Source: Uranotaenia lowii
Taxonomy: Eukaryota > Arthropoda > Insecta > Diptera > Culicidae
Assembly (NCBI RefSeq): GCF_029784155.1
Contig: NC_073692.1
Span: 329,239,920 to 329,303,919 of the forward strand
Length of the DNA stretch: 64,000 nucleotides
Reading direction: 5' to 3'
A program made the translations under genes and the position numbers. The notes below the pieces were generated by a model. The model ran no database searches and had not been told where the DNA came from. It saw only the letters and a list, made by a program, of their open reading frames with translations. Shown here piece after piece: positions 47,745-58,206 of this stretch (position 1 is the first letter of the stretch; each line of letters starts with the position of its first letter).

Positions 47745-48639
47745 AACCACAGGAGAAACTCGTCGATGTCAGATTGAAGAGCGTGGCAATCCCGAGCCGA
47801 TGAGATTATTTTGTAGATCTAAAGATCATCAGCATATAGCAGCATACAGGATTTCAGACGGAAAGTCCGGTCGTTCACAAAATGAACAAATATCAAAGGG
47901 CCTAGAATACTGCCTTGCGGGACACCTGAGGTCAAATAAAAAAATACGCGAACGTGATGTATTGATCTTGACAGACGCTCTTTGATCGGTCAAATACGAT
48001 TGAATTTTCAATGGCAAGTCGATGAGGAACTTTGTCGAAAGCCTTACTGAAGTCAAAGAAGACTGCATCCACTTGTCGACGCCTTTCGATTTGGGTTGAT
48101 AGGTAGTTGGTGTAACACATCAGATTTGGCACTGTGGATCGCTTCTTAACGAATCCGTGTTGATAGTCAGAGATCAAGTGACGAGTGGTGTTATAGAGCA
48201 CCGAGTGAACCATGCTCTCAAAAACTTTGGCTATGCAACACAGGATTGAAATTCCTCGGTAATTTTCCACGGAATTACGACAACCGAATTTATATATAGG
48301 AGTTATCGAGGCGGTCTTCCATATGGCAGGAAACTTCCGTTCATGAAGAGGACGATTGAAGAGCAGACAAATCGGCAGTTTCAGTGATTCTGCACATTCC
48401 CTCAAGAATATTGGTGGAAGTAGATCGGTTCCAGGACCTTTTTTGACGTTCAGCTTTTCCAACTCAGATAGGACATCACGTTGGGTAAAGTTTAAGGATG
48501 GAAGTGTAATGTCATGCGTAGGAATGCCCTGTCTACTCTCATCAGAAAATTCAGGTGAATTGGGATTGTTCACGCTGCTGAAGAAGTTGGCTAACAGATT
48601 GGCCGATTCCTCAGAAGAATCTGCGGACAATTCGCGGTA

Positions 48640-49545
48640 CCGTCAAACGGGGCATCATGCAACAGCGGGGTTGGATGCAACATTTAGATAGCACCACACT
48701 GATCCAATTTTTAATTTAATGTATTGAGATAAAGATATCTTTTAATGATTAAAACATGATGATGACATAATTTTTAGCATCCTGAGATAGTTTTTTAAAG
48801 TTTTTGATTTTCATATAAAATTTAAAGAATCGAACAATAAATGTACAATTTTTAACATTTTTCGATGCCGTAAAAAAACTGGTTTCCTCATACTATACCA
48901 ACATTATTGATGTTAAAAATAGTTTTCGAAAAATCACTCAATTTTTTTGAATAAATATTTTTATAATTCAGTTACCAGTGTGGGGTAAAATGCAACAAAA
49001 TGCAAATCAAAGAAACACCTTGTAAATCTCATATCCAAATGCTGGAGTATGATTGTTTTGCATCACGCGTTTGTCAACACTGAAATTTCTTTCATCCAAA
49101 CATTTTTTTTAATGATTTCGGCTTTTTCAATTTTTAGTACTATTGTTTTACCCCTAAATATATGCAGCACCCTAATTTTCAGAAAAAAAATGTGAAAATA
49201 AGTTTTCGTAAAACAAAAAATCACTGCAAATGGTGTTTTCATGCGTAATGATCTTGAATTCATTGAAAATATATCAAAAACTATACATTTTCATACGTAT
49301 TCATACGATTTCTTATCAAAAACATAGTTTGTTGCAAGTTACCCCATTTTCTGAGGAGGATGAAAATCGCATGTTTTTTGAAAATTAAAAATAACTGAAG
49401 AAACCAATAATTTTTCTGACTACGCCAATTTGATGTCCCGTCAACCTTGAAACTTTTAATGCATAAGAGGTATGATTAACTGTGAACATAAAGTTTTTAG
49501 AAGCCAATGAAATTGAAAATTGTTGCATGTTGCCCCAGTTGACGG
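48640..49545. mobile_element. TA-flanked large MITE, CCGTCAAACGGGG type, in LINE C
   Basis: Starts CCGTCAAACGGGGCATCATG and ends CATGTTGCCCCAGTTGACGG. TA flanks at 48638-48639 and 49546-49547. Removing it and one TA restores the LINE reading frame as EQMKYRELSADS, so the insertion point and TA duplication are confirmed by codon phase. The 906-bp interior is non-coding and carries the CCCCTAAATATATGCAGCA core at 49151. A close relative lies at 55090. Confidence 0.95.
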
Positions 49546-49909
49546 TACTTCATTTGCTCAGGTATACAAGTGCTTAACTTGCGGTTCTTAACAAACGTCC
49601 AGAAACTAGATGGGTTGTCCTTCAGGTTTAATTCTATTCGGTCGATGTAGCTACGAAAAGATGCGGCTTGGCAGTCGTTGTATCGAGTTTCGAGTTGTTT
49701 TAGATTTTCTTTATCCTGTTGGGACTTGGAACGTTGAAAACGCTTTCGAGCCTTGCGTACAATATTTCGAAGGTGCCGAAGTTCCGAAGACCATTACGGA
49801 AGTTTGGTTGTCGTTGCGTCATCGGGATTAATTAGGTTGTGCTGGATGATTTTGGTCAAGAAATAAGTTCATGATACCGTGTGAACCCCTTGGAAATTCT
49901 AAAATCACT

Positions 49910-50725
49910 TAGGGATACACTAGATATCGACAGGAGCTAGTTTTCGACAAATTTTTAATGAAAGGCTTATCTTTCTATTTGATGGCTCAAGCTATCTATG
50001 TTAATTTTTTTTCTATTTTTGTTCTCCCAGTTTAGTATACGTTGAATATGAAAATTCTCATAAATAAGTTGTTTAATAGTAGTAAATCAATTATTGAAAA
50101 GTAATATACTAAATCACCTGTGAAATTCAATGCTATCGACCAAATAAGAATGATTTTGAATCATGAAAAGACTCCCCTATTATTCGATTGAAAGCACCAT
50201 AAAAGGAATCAATGGATGGGTAAGGTTCTTAAATCAATCTTTTCGGTAATTTATTTCATATTTTTGCTTACATTTTAAGAAATTACAACTGTTTTTGAGC
50301 TGTCGAAAACTAGCGCTGAAAATTCACCCAATAATCTAATTTTCGACGCCCATCTTCTTGGGTATGTTTATACTGTTTCCATGGTGTAAAAAACGCCGTG
50401 AAGTAGACAAGCAATCCAATATGCAAGTATTCATATTCCTGTGCTAACAAAGGAGGTGAAAATGTTCTTGTCGAAAACTAAAACTTTTTGTGTCGAAAAC
50501 TAAAATTGAATGTCGAAAACTAGATTATCGAAGGGTTTTAGTGAAAGCATAATAAAAACTTTGTTTTTAAACTTTTGATCTATAAAAAAGGTAGAGAATG
50601 AAGAAAAAAAAGTCTGATTCATAGCACCAATCATATTTGAGATGAAAACTTTAGTCAAATTATGTATTGACATGGGTTTTCTGACAAAACAAGCAAAAAC
50701 TGTCGAAATCTAGATATTCTACCTT
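49910..50725. mobile_element. MITE iterating GTCGAAAACTA
   Basis: Left end AGGGATACACTAGATATCGA then CAG; right end CTGTCGAAATCTAGATATTC then TACCT, an imperfect inverted repeat with TA-like flanks. The word GTCGAAAACTA or its complement occurs at least six times inside. No coding potential. Confidence 0.7.
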
Positions 50726-51203
50726 AAATTAGAATTGCATCAAGTTCACTAAAAGTGATTTTTTTGGATCGATTATCAGATTAAAGTCGTACTTTGCGGT
50801 GGAGCTTGATGCACCAGACGGCTAGCAGTATTATTGGTGTGATTTACAATTGAATCGAAATCAGCAACTGCCTTTATTTTTTTTCGATATGCTATTTTGG
50901 TAAGTGTTATCCCATCATTTCGTTTGTTTTACATATTTGTTTGAACAATTTTATTGTTTCTCAGGTGTACCTACCTTAATGTTCGCAGGGTATCGTTTAA
51001 GGTGCTCATGTCGTGCTTATGCTCTGATTAAGCATGCATCAATTTGTTTAATCACATTCCAAATGTGTACAATTCTGCTAAATCAGCGTTTAAAATCTTA
51101 CCCTTCAATATACTTAGAATTCAAGATCTTCTTCCTTGAAACAGATCTTAATCTGTTATGAAATGTTTTGAAAACAATTTCCAATAACACTGATAACAGT
51201 TGC
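50726..51203. other. Upstream region of the serine protease gene
   Basis: Non-coding; includes GATA-type words (CTGATAA near 51190, CTGATAG near 51219) close to the promoter. Their role is not shown. Confidence 0.4.
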
Positions 51204-51241
51204 AATAAAAGAAAGCTGCTGATAGTTCGTCTGAAATCAGT
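51204..51241 (+). promoter_or_regulatory. Core promoter of the serine protease (TATA-like + Inr)
   Basis: AATAAAAG at 51204-51211 is a TATA-like element. TCAGT at 51237-51241 is the arthropod initiator, with the A of TCA at 51239. The spacing of about 30 bases is correct and implies a very short 5' UTR of about 15 bases. Confidence 0.65.
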
Positions 51242-51253
51242 TCACTTTGCAAG

Positions 51254-54100
51254 ATGATCGCGATAACTCGATCAACCGGGCTGCTGCTTAGCACTGCTTT
51301 AGTTTTGTCCTTCGTCTGTTCTGGTAATCTCAGTTCAATATATCTCTCGAATTTAATTTTAATCTTATTTTTTTCAACAGCCGTAACGGACACCTACACC
51401 TTACCGGAACCGGGAGTATGCGGGGTGAGTTTGGGAGATCGAATCCTTGGCGGCAAGAAAACGGCCATCAACGCCTATCCCTGGACTGCGCTGCTGCTGG
51501 TTCAACCGATCATTGGCAAGGCCGTATCGTACGGATGTGGAGGATCGCTGATTTCCGACCAGTTCGTTCTGACTGCCGCCCACTGCTTCGAGGAACTTCC
51601 GTTTGAGGTTCGCGTGTAAGTACTCTTTGAATTTTTTCTATCTCAATTAGAGATATATGTAACTACAAGTCGAGTGGCATATACAAACGTGCTAAAACGA
51701 TCATAAACGTTCAACTACTTACAGTTTTTAAGTCAGTTCTACAGTATGTACTCTAAAGCTGCAAAGTTATTTCAGATTCTTGATCCTAGGTCAAAATTTG
51801 AAGAGAAAAATTACATTTCTTCAGTCAGGCCTGTTGAACCTTATATTTCTCGCAAGGACTTTTGAGCGGAATAAAATTTTTCGATCATTGTTCTGTGAAA
51901 TTTATCTGTAAGTGCTTTAACTTCTTCGTCTAGACCTTACTTTTGGCGAATACATATAAATATTTTCAAGGCATTGTGACATTGTTTATAATTAATTTTT
52001 TTCAACATCTACCAGCTAACCCGGTAAACTTCGTGTTATTTTAAATTTAATGAAAATTATAAATGTTGAAAATTTTGTTTATCCGTTCTTCTTTTTAAGC
52101 TGAACATCTTAAAGAAGCATTCCGAGAAGAATACCGTTAAGTTTTGGTTTATCATATCATTTTTACTTACTTTTGATAATTTTATAATTTTCTTGACAGT
52201 TGTCTTTCAATATGATGATTGTCGATTTCAGAAGTGGATTGTCGAATGAGACACAGTTATATTTAATGGGTTTGTTGAACTTTGCCATTGAACCTTATTT
52301 CATCAAAAGCTTAAATGAAATTGTAGGTGATTTGTTGATTTTATACAAAAATTTGTATGGGACACCCGAAGATAAATAAGTGTAGTAGAGCTGCATGTGA
52401 GCCAATTTCGAGCAGACTTCTATGGCAACATTATACCTAATATTGCTATCCTGCCTTGGAAGTAACAAAATTCTGTATCATTTTGCCGAATAAAGGAGGT
52501 ATAATGCCATAATTTGGGTCTCACTTTTCATAAAAGGATACCCCGAATATGCCAAGTGTTAGTTTCACTGAAACCTGAACGTGAACGCCTCGTTTAGCCA
52601 ATACTTCATGAGAAGTTTTAAGAGAATAATTATGCCACCTTTGGTGTTCAATAGAAACAAAATATGGCATCATGATGTCCTCCAAACTCTTTTGATAAAG
52701 GGTGGATTAACGAGTTATTAAAAAAGGTCCAGTGAAACCAAAACCGTTGTACTGGTTTTTATTGTTTATTTCTTATCGGATCGTTGATTCCTTAACGATG
52801 CCTAGTATTGCTTTGACAGAGGAATTGGTATTGATTTGGCATCAAATTTCAATATATTGTTGCTTCAATTGTACCTAATTTTGCCATCGAGAAAAATGCG
52901 ATACTAAGTTTTGCTTTCATTTGGGCATTGGGCTTGTGATATAGCTCAGTTGGCAAGTCAGTTGCTTCCTGAACTGATGTTCGTGACTTCGAGCCCAAGA
53001 CATTGATCAAAGGTTGTACCGAATAAGTTTTTCAATGACTGTTCACCAACTGCATCGTTGAAATCAGTCGCGGATGACATGTTAGATGTTAAAACAACTA
53101 TAATCGAAGCAAAACAAATGGCATTGATAACTCATTTTGGTTACTGTTTGCATTCGATGCATTCATCAAAGATTGCTTGGGATTTCTTTTCGAATTGGGT
53201 CATTTTTAATTATGATTTTGTATGGGATCTTCTTTGGCCCATATTTAAAACACTCAGATACGAAATTTCACGTCATTTCAACCCTACGTATTGGTGTTAT
53301 AAATAAAATGCTCAATTATTATATAATTTCTATGATTATGTGCCTTCATTTTGTTAATTCATACATCCGCGATAAGAATTGCTGTAATATATAAAACAAA
53401 CCTATTCCAGAACCCAGGTTCGACTAGGCGAATGGGACATTCTGGCCGATGAGGACTGTGTCGAAGGCGATTGCTCTGATAAGCCGATCGATGTGCGCAT
53501 AGGAGGTCACGTGGTTCATGCCGATTATGACTCGGCCAACATTCACAACGATATAGCGCTGATCAAACTGGCACACCCGGTCAATTTCACCGATTTCATC
53601 TCGCCAGTCTGTCTGCCGCTGGCTGATAATCTACGGTCGGTCAATGAGGATGGAAAAACTTTCACGGTCGTTGGATGGGGAGCAACTGAGAATGGAACCC
53701 AGGCACCGGGTAATTTTAATCAGTAGCAAAATATTATGACTTAACCTTATAAAAACAATAATAAACTTTAGGAGTTTTCGGAAACCAATACAAGTTGGAG
53801 GTGGACGTCCCGGGAGTGTCTTTGGAGAAGTGCCGGGTCCCATATCCGGATCTGCTAGATTCGGAAATGTGTGCCGGCGGAGAGGAAGGAAAGGATTCCT
53901 GTCAAGGTGATTCCGGTGGATGTATGGCTGCTAATGATGATGGTTACTGGTATCAGTATGGTGTCGTAAGCTGGGGCAAAGGTTGTGGACGGAAGGGTGT
54001 TCCCGGTGTTTATGCGCGAGTTACCAGCTATCTGGATTGGATCAAGGAAAAGATGAACGGTCCTTTCGCGAAGGAACCGAAATGGCCGATTTTCCCATAG
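51254..54100 (+). CDS. Secreted trypsin-like serine protease, four exons
   Basis: An S1-family endopeptidase, predicted 310 aa, exported by an N-terminal signal peptide (about residues 1-24). Exons are 51254-51323, 51381-51615, 53411-53709 and 53772-54100; all introns are GT-AG and codons join in phase. The activation site is Arg44 before ILGG. The catalytic triad is His91 (LTAAHC), Asp149 (HNDIALIKL) and Ser249 (CQGDSGG). Asp243 at the base of the S1 pocket predicts cleavage after Arg or Lys. The core (VRLGEWD, a C-x4-C pair at 118/123 and FISPVCLP) resembles CLIPB-type proteases of insect immune and developmental cascades. However, only about 20 residues separate signal peptide and activation site, so no clip domain is present. 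Cys252, where most S1 enzymes have Pro, leaves an odd number of cysteines. The 1.8-kb second intron holds a SINE. Confidence 0.93.
51324..51380 (+). other. Intron 1 of the serine protease (57 bp, readable in frame)
   Basis: GTAATC...CAACAG with a T-rich tract before the acceptor. Its length is a multiple of three and it lacks stops, so a retained form would add 19 mostly hydrophobic residues after the signal peptide. Splicing is favoured because it joins the signal peptide to an ordinary start of the mature chain. Confidence 0.75.
51616..53410 (+). other. Intron 2 of the serine protease (1795 bp)
   Basis: Donor GTAAGT at 51616 and acceptor TTCCAG ending at 53410. It is AT-rich and includes the SINE at 52927-53114. 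Short frames inside (53058-53306 and 53137-53394) are not genes. Confidence 0.85.
52927..53114 (+). mobile_element. tRNA-derived SINE, copy 2, in the protease intron
   Basis: GGGCTTGTGATATAGCTCAG followed by TTGGCAAGTC gives an A-box; GACTTCGAGCCCAAG about 50 bases later gives a B-box-like segment. The tRNA-unrelated body ends ACTATAATCGAAGCAAAAC. GGCATTG at 52924-52930 and 53120-53126 is a likely target duplication. This copy is more complete than the one at 34838. Confidence 0.85.
53710..53771 (+). other. Intron 3 of the serine protease (62 bp)
   Basis: GTAATT...TTTAG, joining CCG-G to GA-GTT so that Gly202 is split by the junction. Typical insect small-intron size. Confidence 0.9.
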
Positions 54101-54179
54101 AATCTAGAGGACTAAATATTTATCCATGAGCTCAAAAGTTCGATCCAATTTTAAGCTGAAAGTTTATGTTTGGCAAGAA

Positions 54180-54185
54180 AATAAA
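54180..54185 (+). terminator. Poly(A) signal of the serine protease
   Basis: AATAAA, 80 bases past the stop codon. Confidence 0.8.
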
Positions 54186-54304
54186 CAGAATCAAAAAAAA
54201 ATTCAGAAATACATATACCAAATTTTTAATATGATAATCCACAGGCAAATTGTATGACAATTTATCTTCTATATCTTTAACAGAGGCAATTCAATGTACC
54301 ATTT

Positions 54305-54780
54305 TTATAGAAGTATTAGAGTACCAATGAGTTGTGAGGGAATTTTTTTTATCGAATTTAAAAAATACGAACCATAGCATAGACCATGGCCGTACGAACG
54401 GGGGGGGGGGGGGGGGAGTTTGGAGGTTAAACCCTCCCCTGGACCACCTGACCGAAAAGCGGGAGGACTTGATGCAGGAACAGTCGATCGTTGGTGGCCA
54501 GAGAAGAGAGCTTCCGAATTGGCATGAGTGGTGCGTCCCGATGTCCTTTGAGAATATGGCGGAATAGTTTCGGTGCCTGAGATGTTGCTAGTGACAGGTT
54601 GAAGCGTTGAGCTGACGTCCTCAAAGATTCGATTGTCGTTATGAGCCGGGAAAATAATAACATCTGATATGCATGAAGAAGATGCACGCACGTTACACTT
54701 ATTCTCGATAAAATCCAAGTGAAGCACCGACACGTATCGAAAGGAAGGATTGCACGTGAGTAATAAAAAACAGTAAAAAA
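54305..54780. other. GC-richer block with a G-run; possible repeat fragment
   Basis: A run of about 17 G at 54400 follows CCGTACGAACG. Frames of 142 and 118 codons on the minus strand and 77 on the plus strand overlap through 54305-54783. None has a known motif; the minus frame contains a Pro run translated from the G-run. This may be a 3' fragment of a retrotransposon or a decayed gene. Confidence 0.35.
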
Positions 54781-55089
54781 CACTTAAATCTGAATATTTT
54801 TAAAATCGATTCTAGACAACAAACCAATCGCAATGAGATTCAAATGACTCATGCCAAAGTCCGAACACTGGACCCAGGTTCAGAATTCTGCAACAATTTT
54901 AATAAAAATTTCTCATTGTAGATAGAAATTCAGTTCTGAATTGAAATTTAAAATGAGATATAACTCATTTTGAAGGTTCTGGTTACATATTAATATAACC
55001 AGTTTATTTCTCGGTTTGCATATTTCTAGTTCTGAATTCAACTAGGATTCATGGTTTTTTCGAAACTTATGATTTGATTAAGAGATGTA

Positions 55090-56047
55090 CCGTCAAACGG
55101 GGCATCATGCAAAAGCAGGGTTAGATGCAACATTTGTACACCACAACACTCATTCAATTTTTATTTCAATTTACTGTAATAAAGTTATCATTGAATGATA
55201 ACAAATTGATGATGACATAGTTTTTAACATCGTGAAAGAGTTTTTTAAAGTTTTTGTTTGTCATAAAAAATTTAAAAAATCGAGTAATATATGTTCAAAT
55301 TTTTACATTTTTCGATGCCATAAAAAATTTTACCTAGTATGAGGAATTGGCTTAATGATATCACCTACAAACTTTATATTACTTTCATTATTCTATACCA
55401 ACACTGTTGGTGTATAAAATTTTTTCGGACAATCACCAAGTTTTTTTAAATAAATATTTTTATATATCAGCTGTCTGGGGCAAAATGCAACAAAATGCAA
55501 ATCAGAACTAAATCTCATAAATTGCTTTTCTATATGCTGCGGTATGATTGTTTTGCATTATACGTTTGTTAACAATAAAATTTCATCCATCCTAAGATTT
55601 ATTTGCACGGTTTTAGCTAATAGAATATTTTGTAGTATTTTTTACCCCTAAATGTATGCAGCAGATTAACACTTTTTTCTTAAAAAACATTTTTGGCAAA
55701 AAAATGAAATTTAATTTGAATAGAACCAAAAATTACTGCAATTGGTGCTTTATGCGTTATGATATCACAAATGTATCAAAAACTATAAATTTTCAAACGT
55801 TTTCATTTGATTTTTCATTGATTACAGAGTTTGTTGCAACTTACCCCATTTTCTTAGTAGGGTGAAAATCGCATGTTTTTGTAAATTAAAAAATAACTGG
55901 TAAAACCAATAATTTTTCTGACTACGTCAGTTTGGTGTCCCATCAACCTTAAAACTTTTGATGTATAAGAGGTATGATTATATGTAAGCATTAAGATTTT
56001 GAAAGCCATTGAAGTTGAAAATTGTTGCATGTTGCCCCAGTTGACGG
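55090..56047. mobile_element. TA-flanked large MITE, CCGTCAAACGGGG type, copy 2
   Basis: Same ends and order as the element at 48640: CCGTCAAACGGGGCATCATG at left and CATGTTGCCCCAGTTGACGG at right, with TA at 55088-55089 and 56048-56049. Core ACCCCTAAATGTATGCAGCA at about 55644. It is longer (958 bp) because of an extra segment near 55330-55400 absent from the other copy. Confidence 0.95.
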
Positions 56048-56049
56048 TA

Positions 56050-56125
56050 TCGAATATTCGATCGGCCGAATATTCGATGCCGAATACCGTCCAAAAACCG
56101 TTAAGCCGAGTATTCGGCTCACCGA
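56050..56125. repeat. CGAATATTCG word cluster
   Basis: CGAATATTCGAT and CCGAATATTCGATG plus further CCGAATA and GAGTATTCGGC words lie immediately right of the MITE. It looks like the start of another word-iterating repeat; no opposite end was found. Confidence 0.45.
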
Positions 56126-57765
56126 GAAGTTGAGCTAAGTATTGTTATTTTTAAAGTTGTTTTGGATAATTGATAATATATCATATCTGAAAGAAATGTT
56201 AAAAAAGCTACACAATCATCAAAAACTTATAATTTCAATAAACATCTAAGGTGTATCTTTCACTGTACATCAAGTATCGCTTTATACTTTGTTTATCGTT
56301 TTTATTGATATTTCCAGGCTTGCTCATAAATCCGATAAAGAATTTAATTTGAGTCAAATCAAATTTGGCCGGGATGCCCAGCTATTGTTCAAAACTTTCC
56401 AAATTTTGCCCGTGTTTAGCCAGTTTATTTTCTAAATCATATAAAAAATTAAATTTCTCTTTGAATTGTAGATATTGTGTTTGGAAACGATTGAAAAAAA
56501 AAAATAAAATGAACATAAATTTTTGTTTATTCCTCAGATACAATTTTAATACTGCTGCTGTTATTCAATTACAATCTTTTTTCTCTGGTATGTTTAAAAA
56601 TAATGATTTTTTGTAAATTTGTCCGTTATATTTCCAAATTTTTAATAACCGTCCTGAGTTGCCCGACCATGTGGATACGTGCGGTAGGAAGTATGGGATG
56701 CTATTGATTAAAGATCATCTTTCTTTTTAACTACTTTTTTGAAGATATCTAGTACAAATTTAATCTTCATGTAATTTAATATCAAATAAGCAATATTTAA
56801 TTGCATTTAATCTTTTCAGACATGTTTTGTCCAAGTTTCACAGGAATCAAATCTCTTTTAGAAGCGACAAATCATCTGATATCAGTTATTGGTGACATTT
56901 TGAAAATAAGAGAGAACCCTAATTGAAAAATATCTTGTAATACCTCATCTGGTTAAATATAATCGACCAAAACATGAGAAAGAATTGAAATGAATGAATA
57001 AGAAGGAAATTTAGATAATCGCTTTTTGTTTTGGCACATCTCAAATTTGATTAATGATTTTCGAAACGTATTTAAATGTGTAAATAATAATTTTCCGAAA
57101 ATAAAAAAAGATAATAAGATACCATCTCGAGTTTTTGCGTCATATTATGATCCAAAATTTTTAAATTTTATTCTTATGCAGAATTCAATCATAACAAAGC
57201 TTCATAATGGCAATTCAGATTTGAAAAATCAAACTATAAATAAATAAAAGAAATAATCAATTCAGATTGAAACCGAATACACCAGAGTTAAAATAACAGA
57301 TTCATGAATTAAAATTCATTTCTTGGCTCATATTTAAAATTCTTATCTGGAATTATGATTCAGACTATTTTTTTGTTTATTTCAAAAATCGTCTTGAAAC
57401 TTCACAAAAACTAATTCAATGTTTAAATTTTGAATTCAGGTCAGACAAATTCAGATTTTATATAAAAAGTCAGATTCTGGTTTAGCTCGTTAATTAGTTT
57501 TATAATCAAGATTTACTAACCAAGATTTCAATTATCAAGATGAAATCACAAGCGATCGCTGACTGACAATTTTAATTGTTTATTCAATTGAAAATTTTAA
57601 TTTTTTAATCAAAATTCGTTTGTACAAAAAAATTAACTGAAAATAACGAATATAAAGTAGAACTTTAAATTATTTTGCAATTTATTTTAAATTTAAAAAA
57701 AAACATCTATTAGATTTCAATTATAGAATTGATTTTAAAGATTGAGTGATAAAAACATGTAATCT
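56126..57765. other. Unassigned AT-rich DNA
   Basis: Bases 56335-56420 carry GCCGGGATGCCCAG and TTTGCCCGTG and may be a decayed GCCCGG-family piece. Nothing else is recognised. Confidence 0.45.
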
Positions 57766-57945
57766 GTTCTGGAACGAACGAGCCACTGAACCACCCTAAT
57801 ATGCGAAAAAGGCCCAGTAGCAACATGGCGATGCTGCGAATGTTTTTGGCGCGCATTACATCCGTTAATGCGCGCAGCATCGCCATGTTGCTACTGTGGC
57901 TTTTTCGCATATTAGGGTGGTTCAGTGGCTCGTTCGTTCCAGAAC
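57766..57945. repeat. 180-bp hairpin with 73-bp arms
   Basis: 57766-57838 (GTTCTGGAACGAACGAGCCA...) and 57873-57945 are reverse complements with about two mismatches. The 34-base loop itself contains a GCGCGCATTA/TAATGCGCGC stem. It is much GC-richer than its surroundings. The frames on both strands are mirror images caused by the palindrome. Confidence 0.85.
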
Positions 57946-58206
57946 ATGTTGGTCCTTCAAACCGGATAGCGTCCTTAGAAAATATCGGTTGCGGTTTTTT
58001 ATTTAAGCTCGAAATATCTGATTTATTCACTTTATTTCGCAATTTTTTTTCTTTATTTTTGTTGAGTTTTGACAAAATTTGCCCGGATATTGCCCGGATT
58101 TTGGCCATCAATTTTTAAACCAAATGCCCGGATTTTGGAAGGTTTTAAAAATTACCCGGATTTATTCGGTTCGGATACGTGCTGAAAAAATTCTGGCATC
58201 CTTAAA
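57946..58206 (+). mobile_element. GCCCGG-family MITE, right part
   Basis: Repeats TTGCCCGGAT-like words (58079-58135) and ends AAAAAATTCTGGCATCCTTA, matching the right terminus at 8631-8651. The left terminus was not found; the hairpin at 57766 sits where it would be expected. Confidence 0.7.

Larger units (their letters stand above)
46590..49866 (-). pseudogene. LINE C: rearranged reverse transcriptase element
   Basis: A non-LTR element read right to left, long but broken. 49866-49548 encodes an RT N-terminal extension (YNDCQAASFRSYIDRIELNL, SSFWTFVKNR). After the MITE at 48640-49545 the frame resumes with YRELSADSSEESANLLANFF. It runs through LNVKKGPGTDLLPPIF, ENYRGISILCC, FFDFSKAFDKVPH, SGVPQGSILGPL and YADD to ARDCHALQSDIDEFLLW. 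There it meets the inverted duplication at 47005-47744. The correct orientation resumes with QLNIKKYKYISFSRR and goes on to SLRIERVQRSFIRYALRSLP. The C-terminus, ending HRIKNLRY at 46640, is complete. Stops and frameshifts are scattered throughout. Confidence 0.85.

Noticed and set aside
52927..53010. Functional tRNA gene inside the protease intron
   Set aside because: The D-arm is tRNA-like, but the acceptor and anticodon arms do not fold, a second copy exists and a 7-bp target duplication flanks it.
53058..53394. Frames of 82 and 85 codons between protease exons
   Set aside because: They lie within intron 2 and the protease exons join in phase across them.
54305..54783. 142- and 118-codon minus-strand frames beside the protease
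   Set aside because: They overlap each other and a plus-strand frame, cross a G-run and have no recognisable domain.
57710..58118. Mirror-image frames of 133 and 105 codons
   Set aside because: Both are created by the hairpin and the GCCCGG repeat words.
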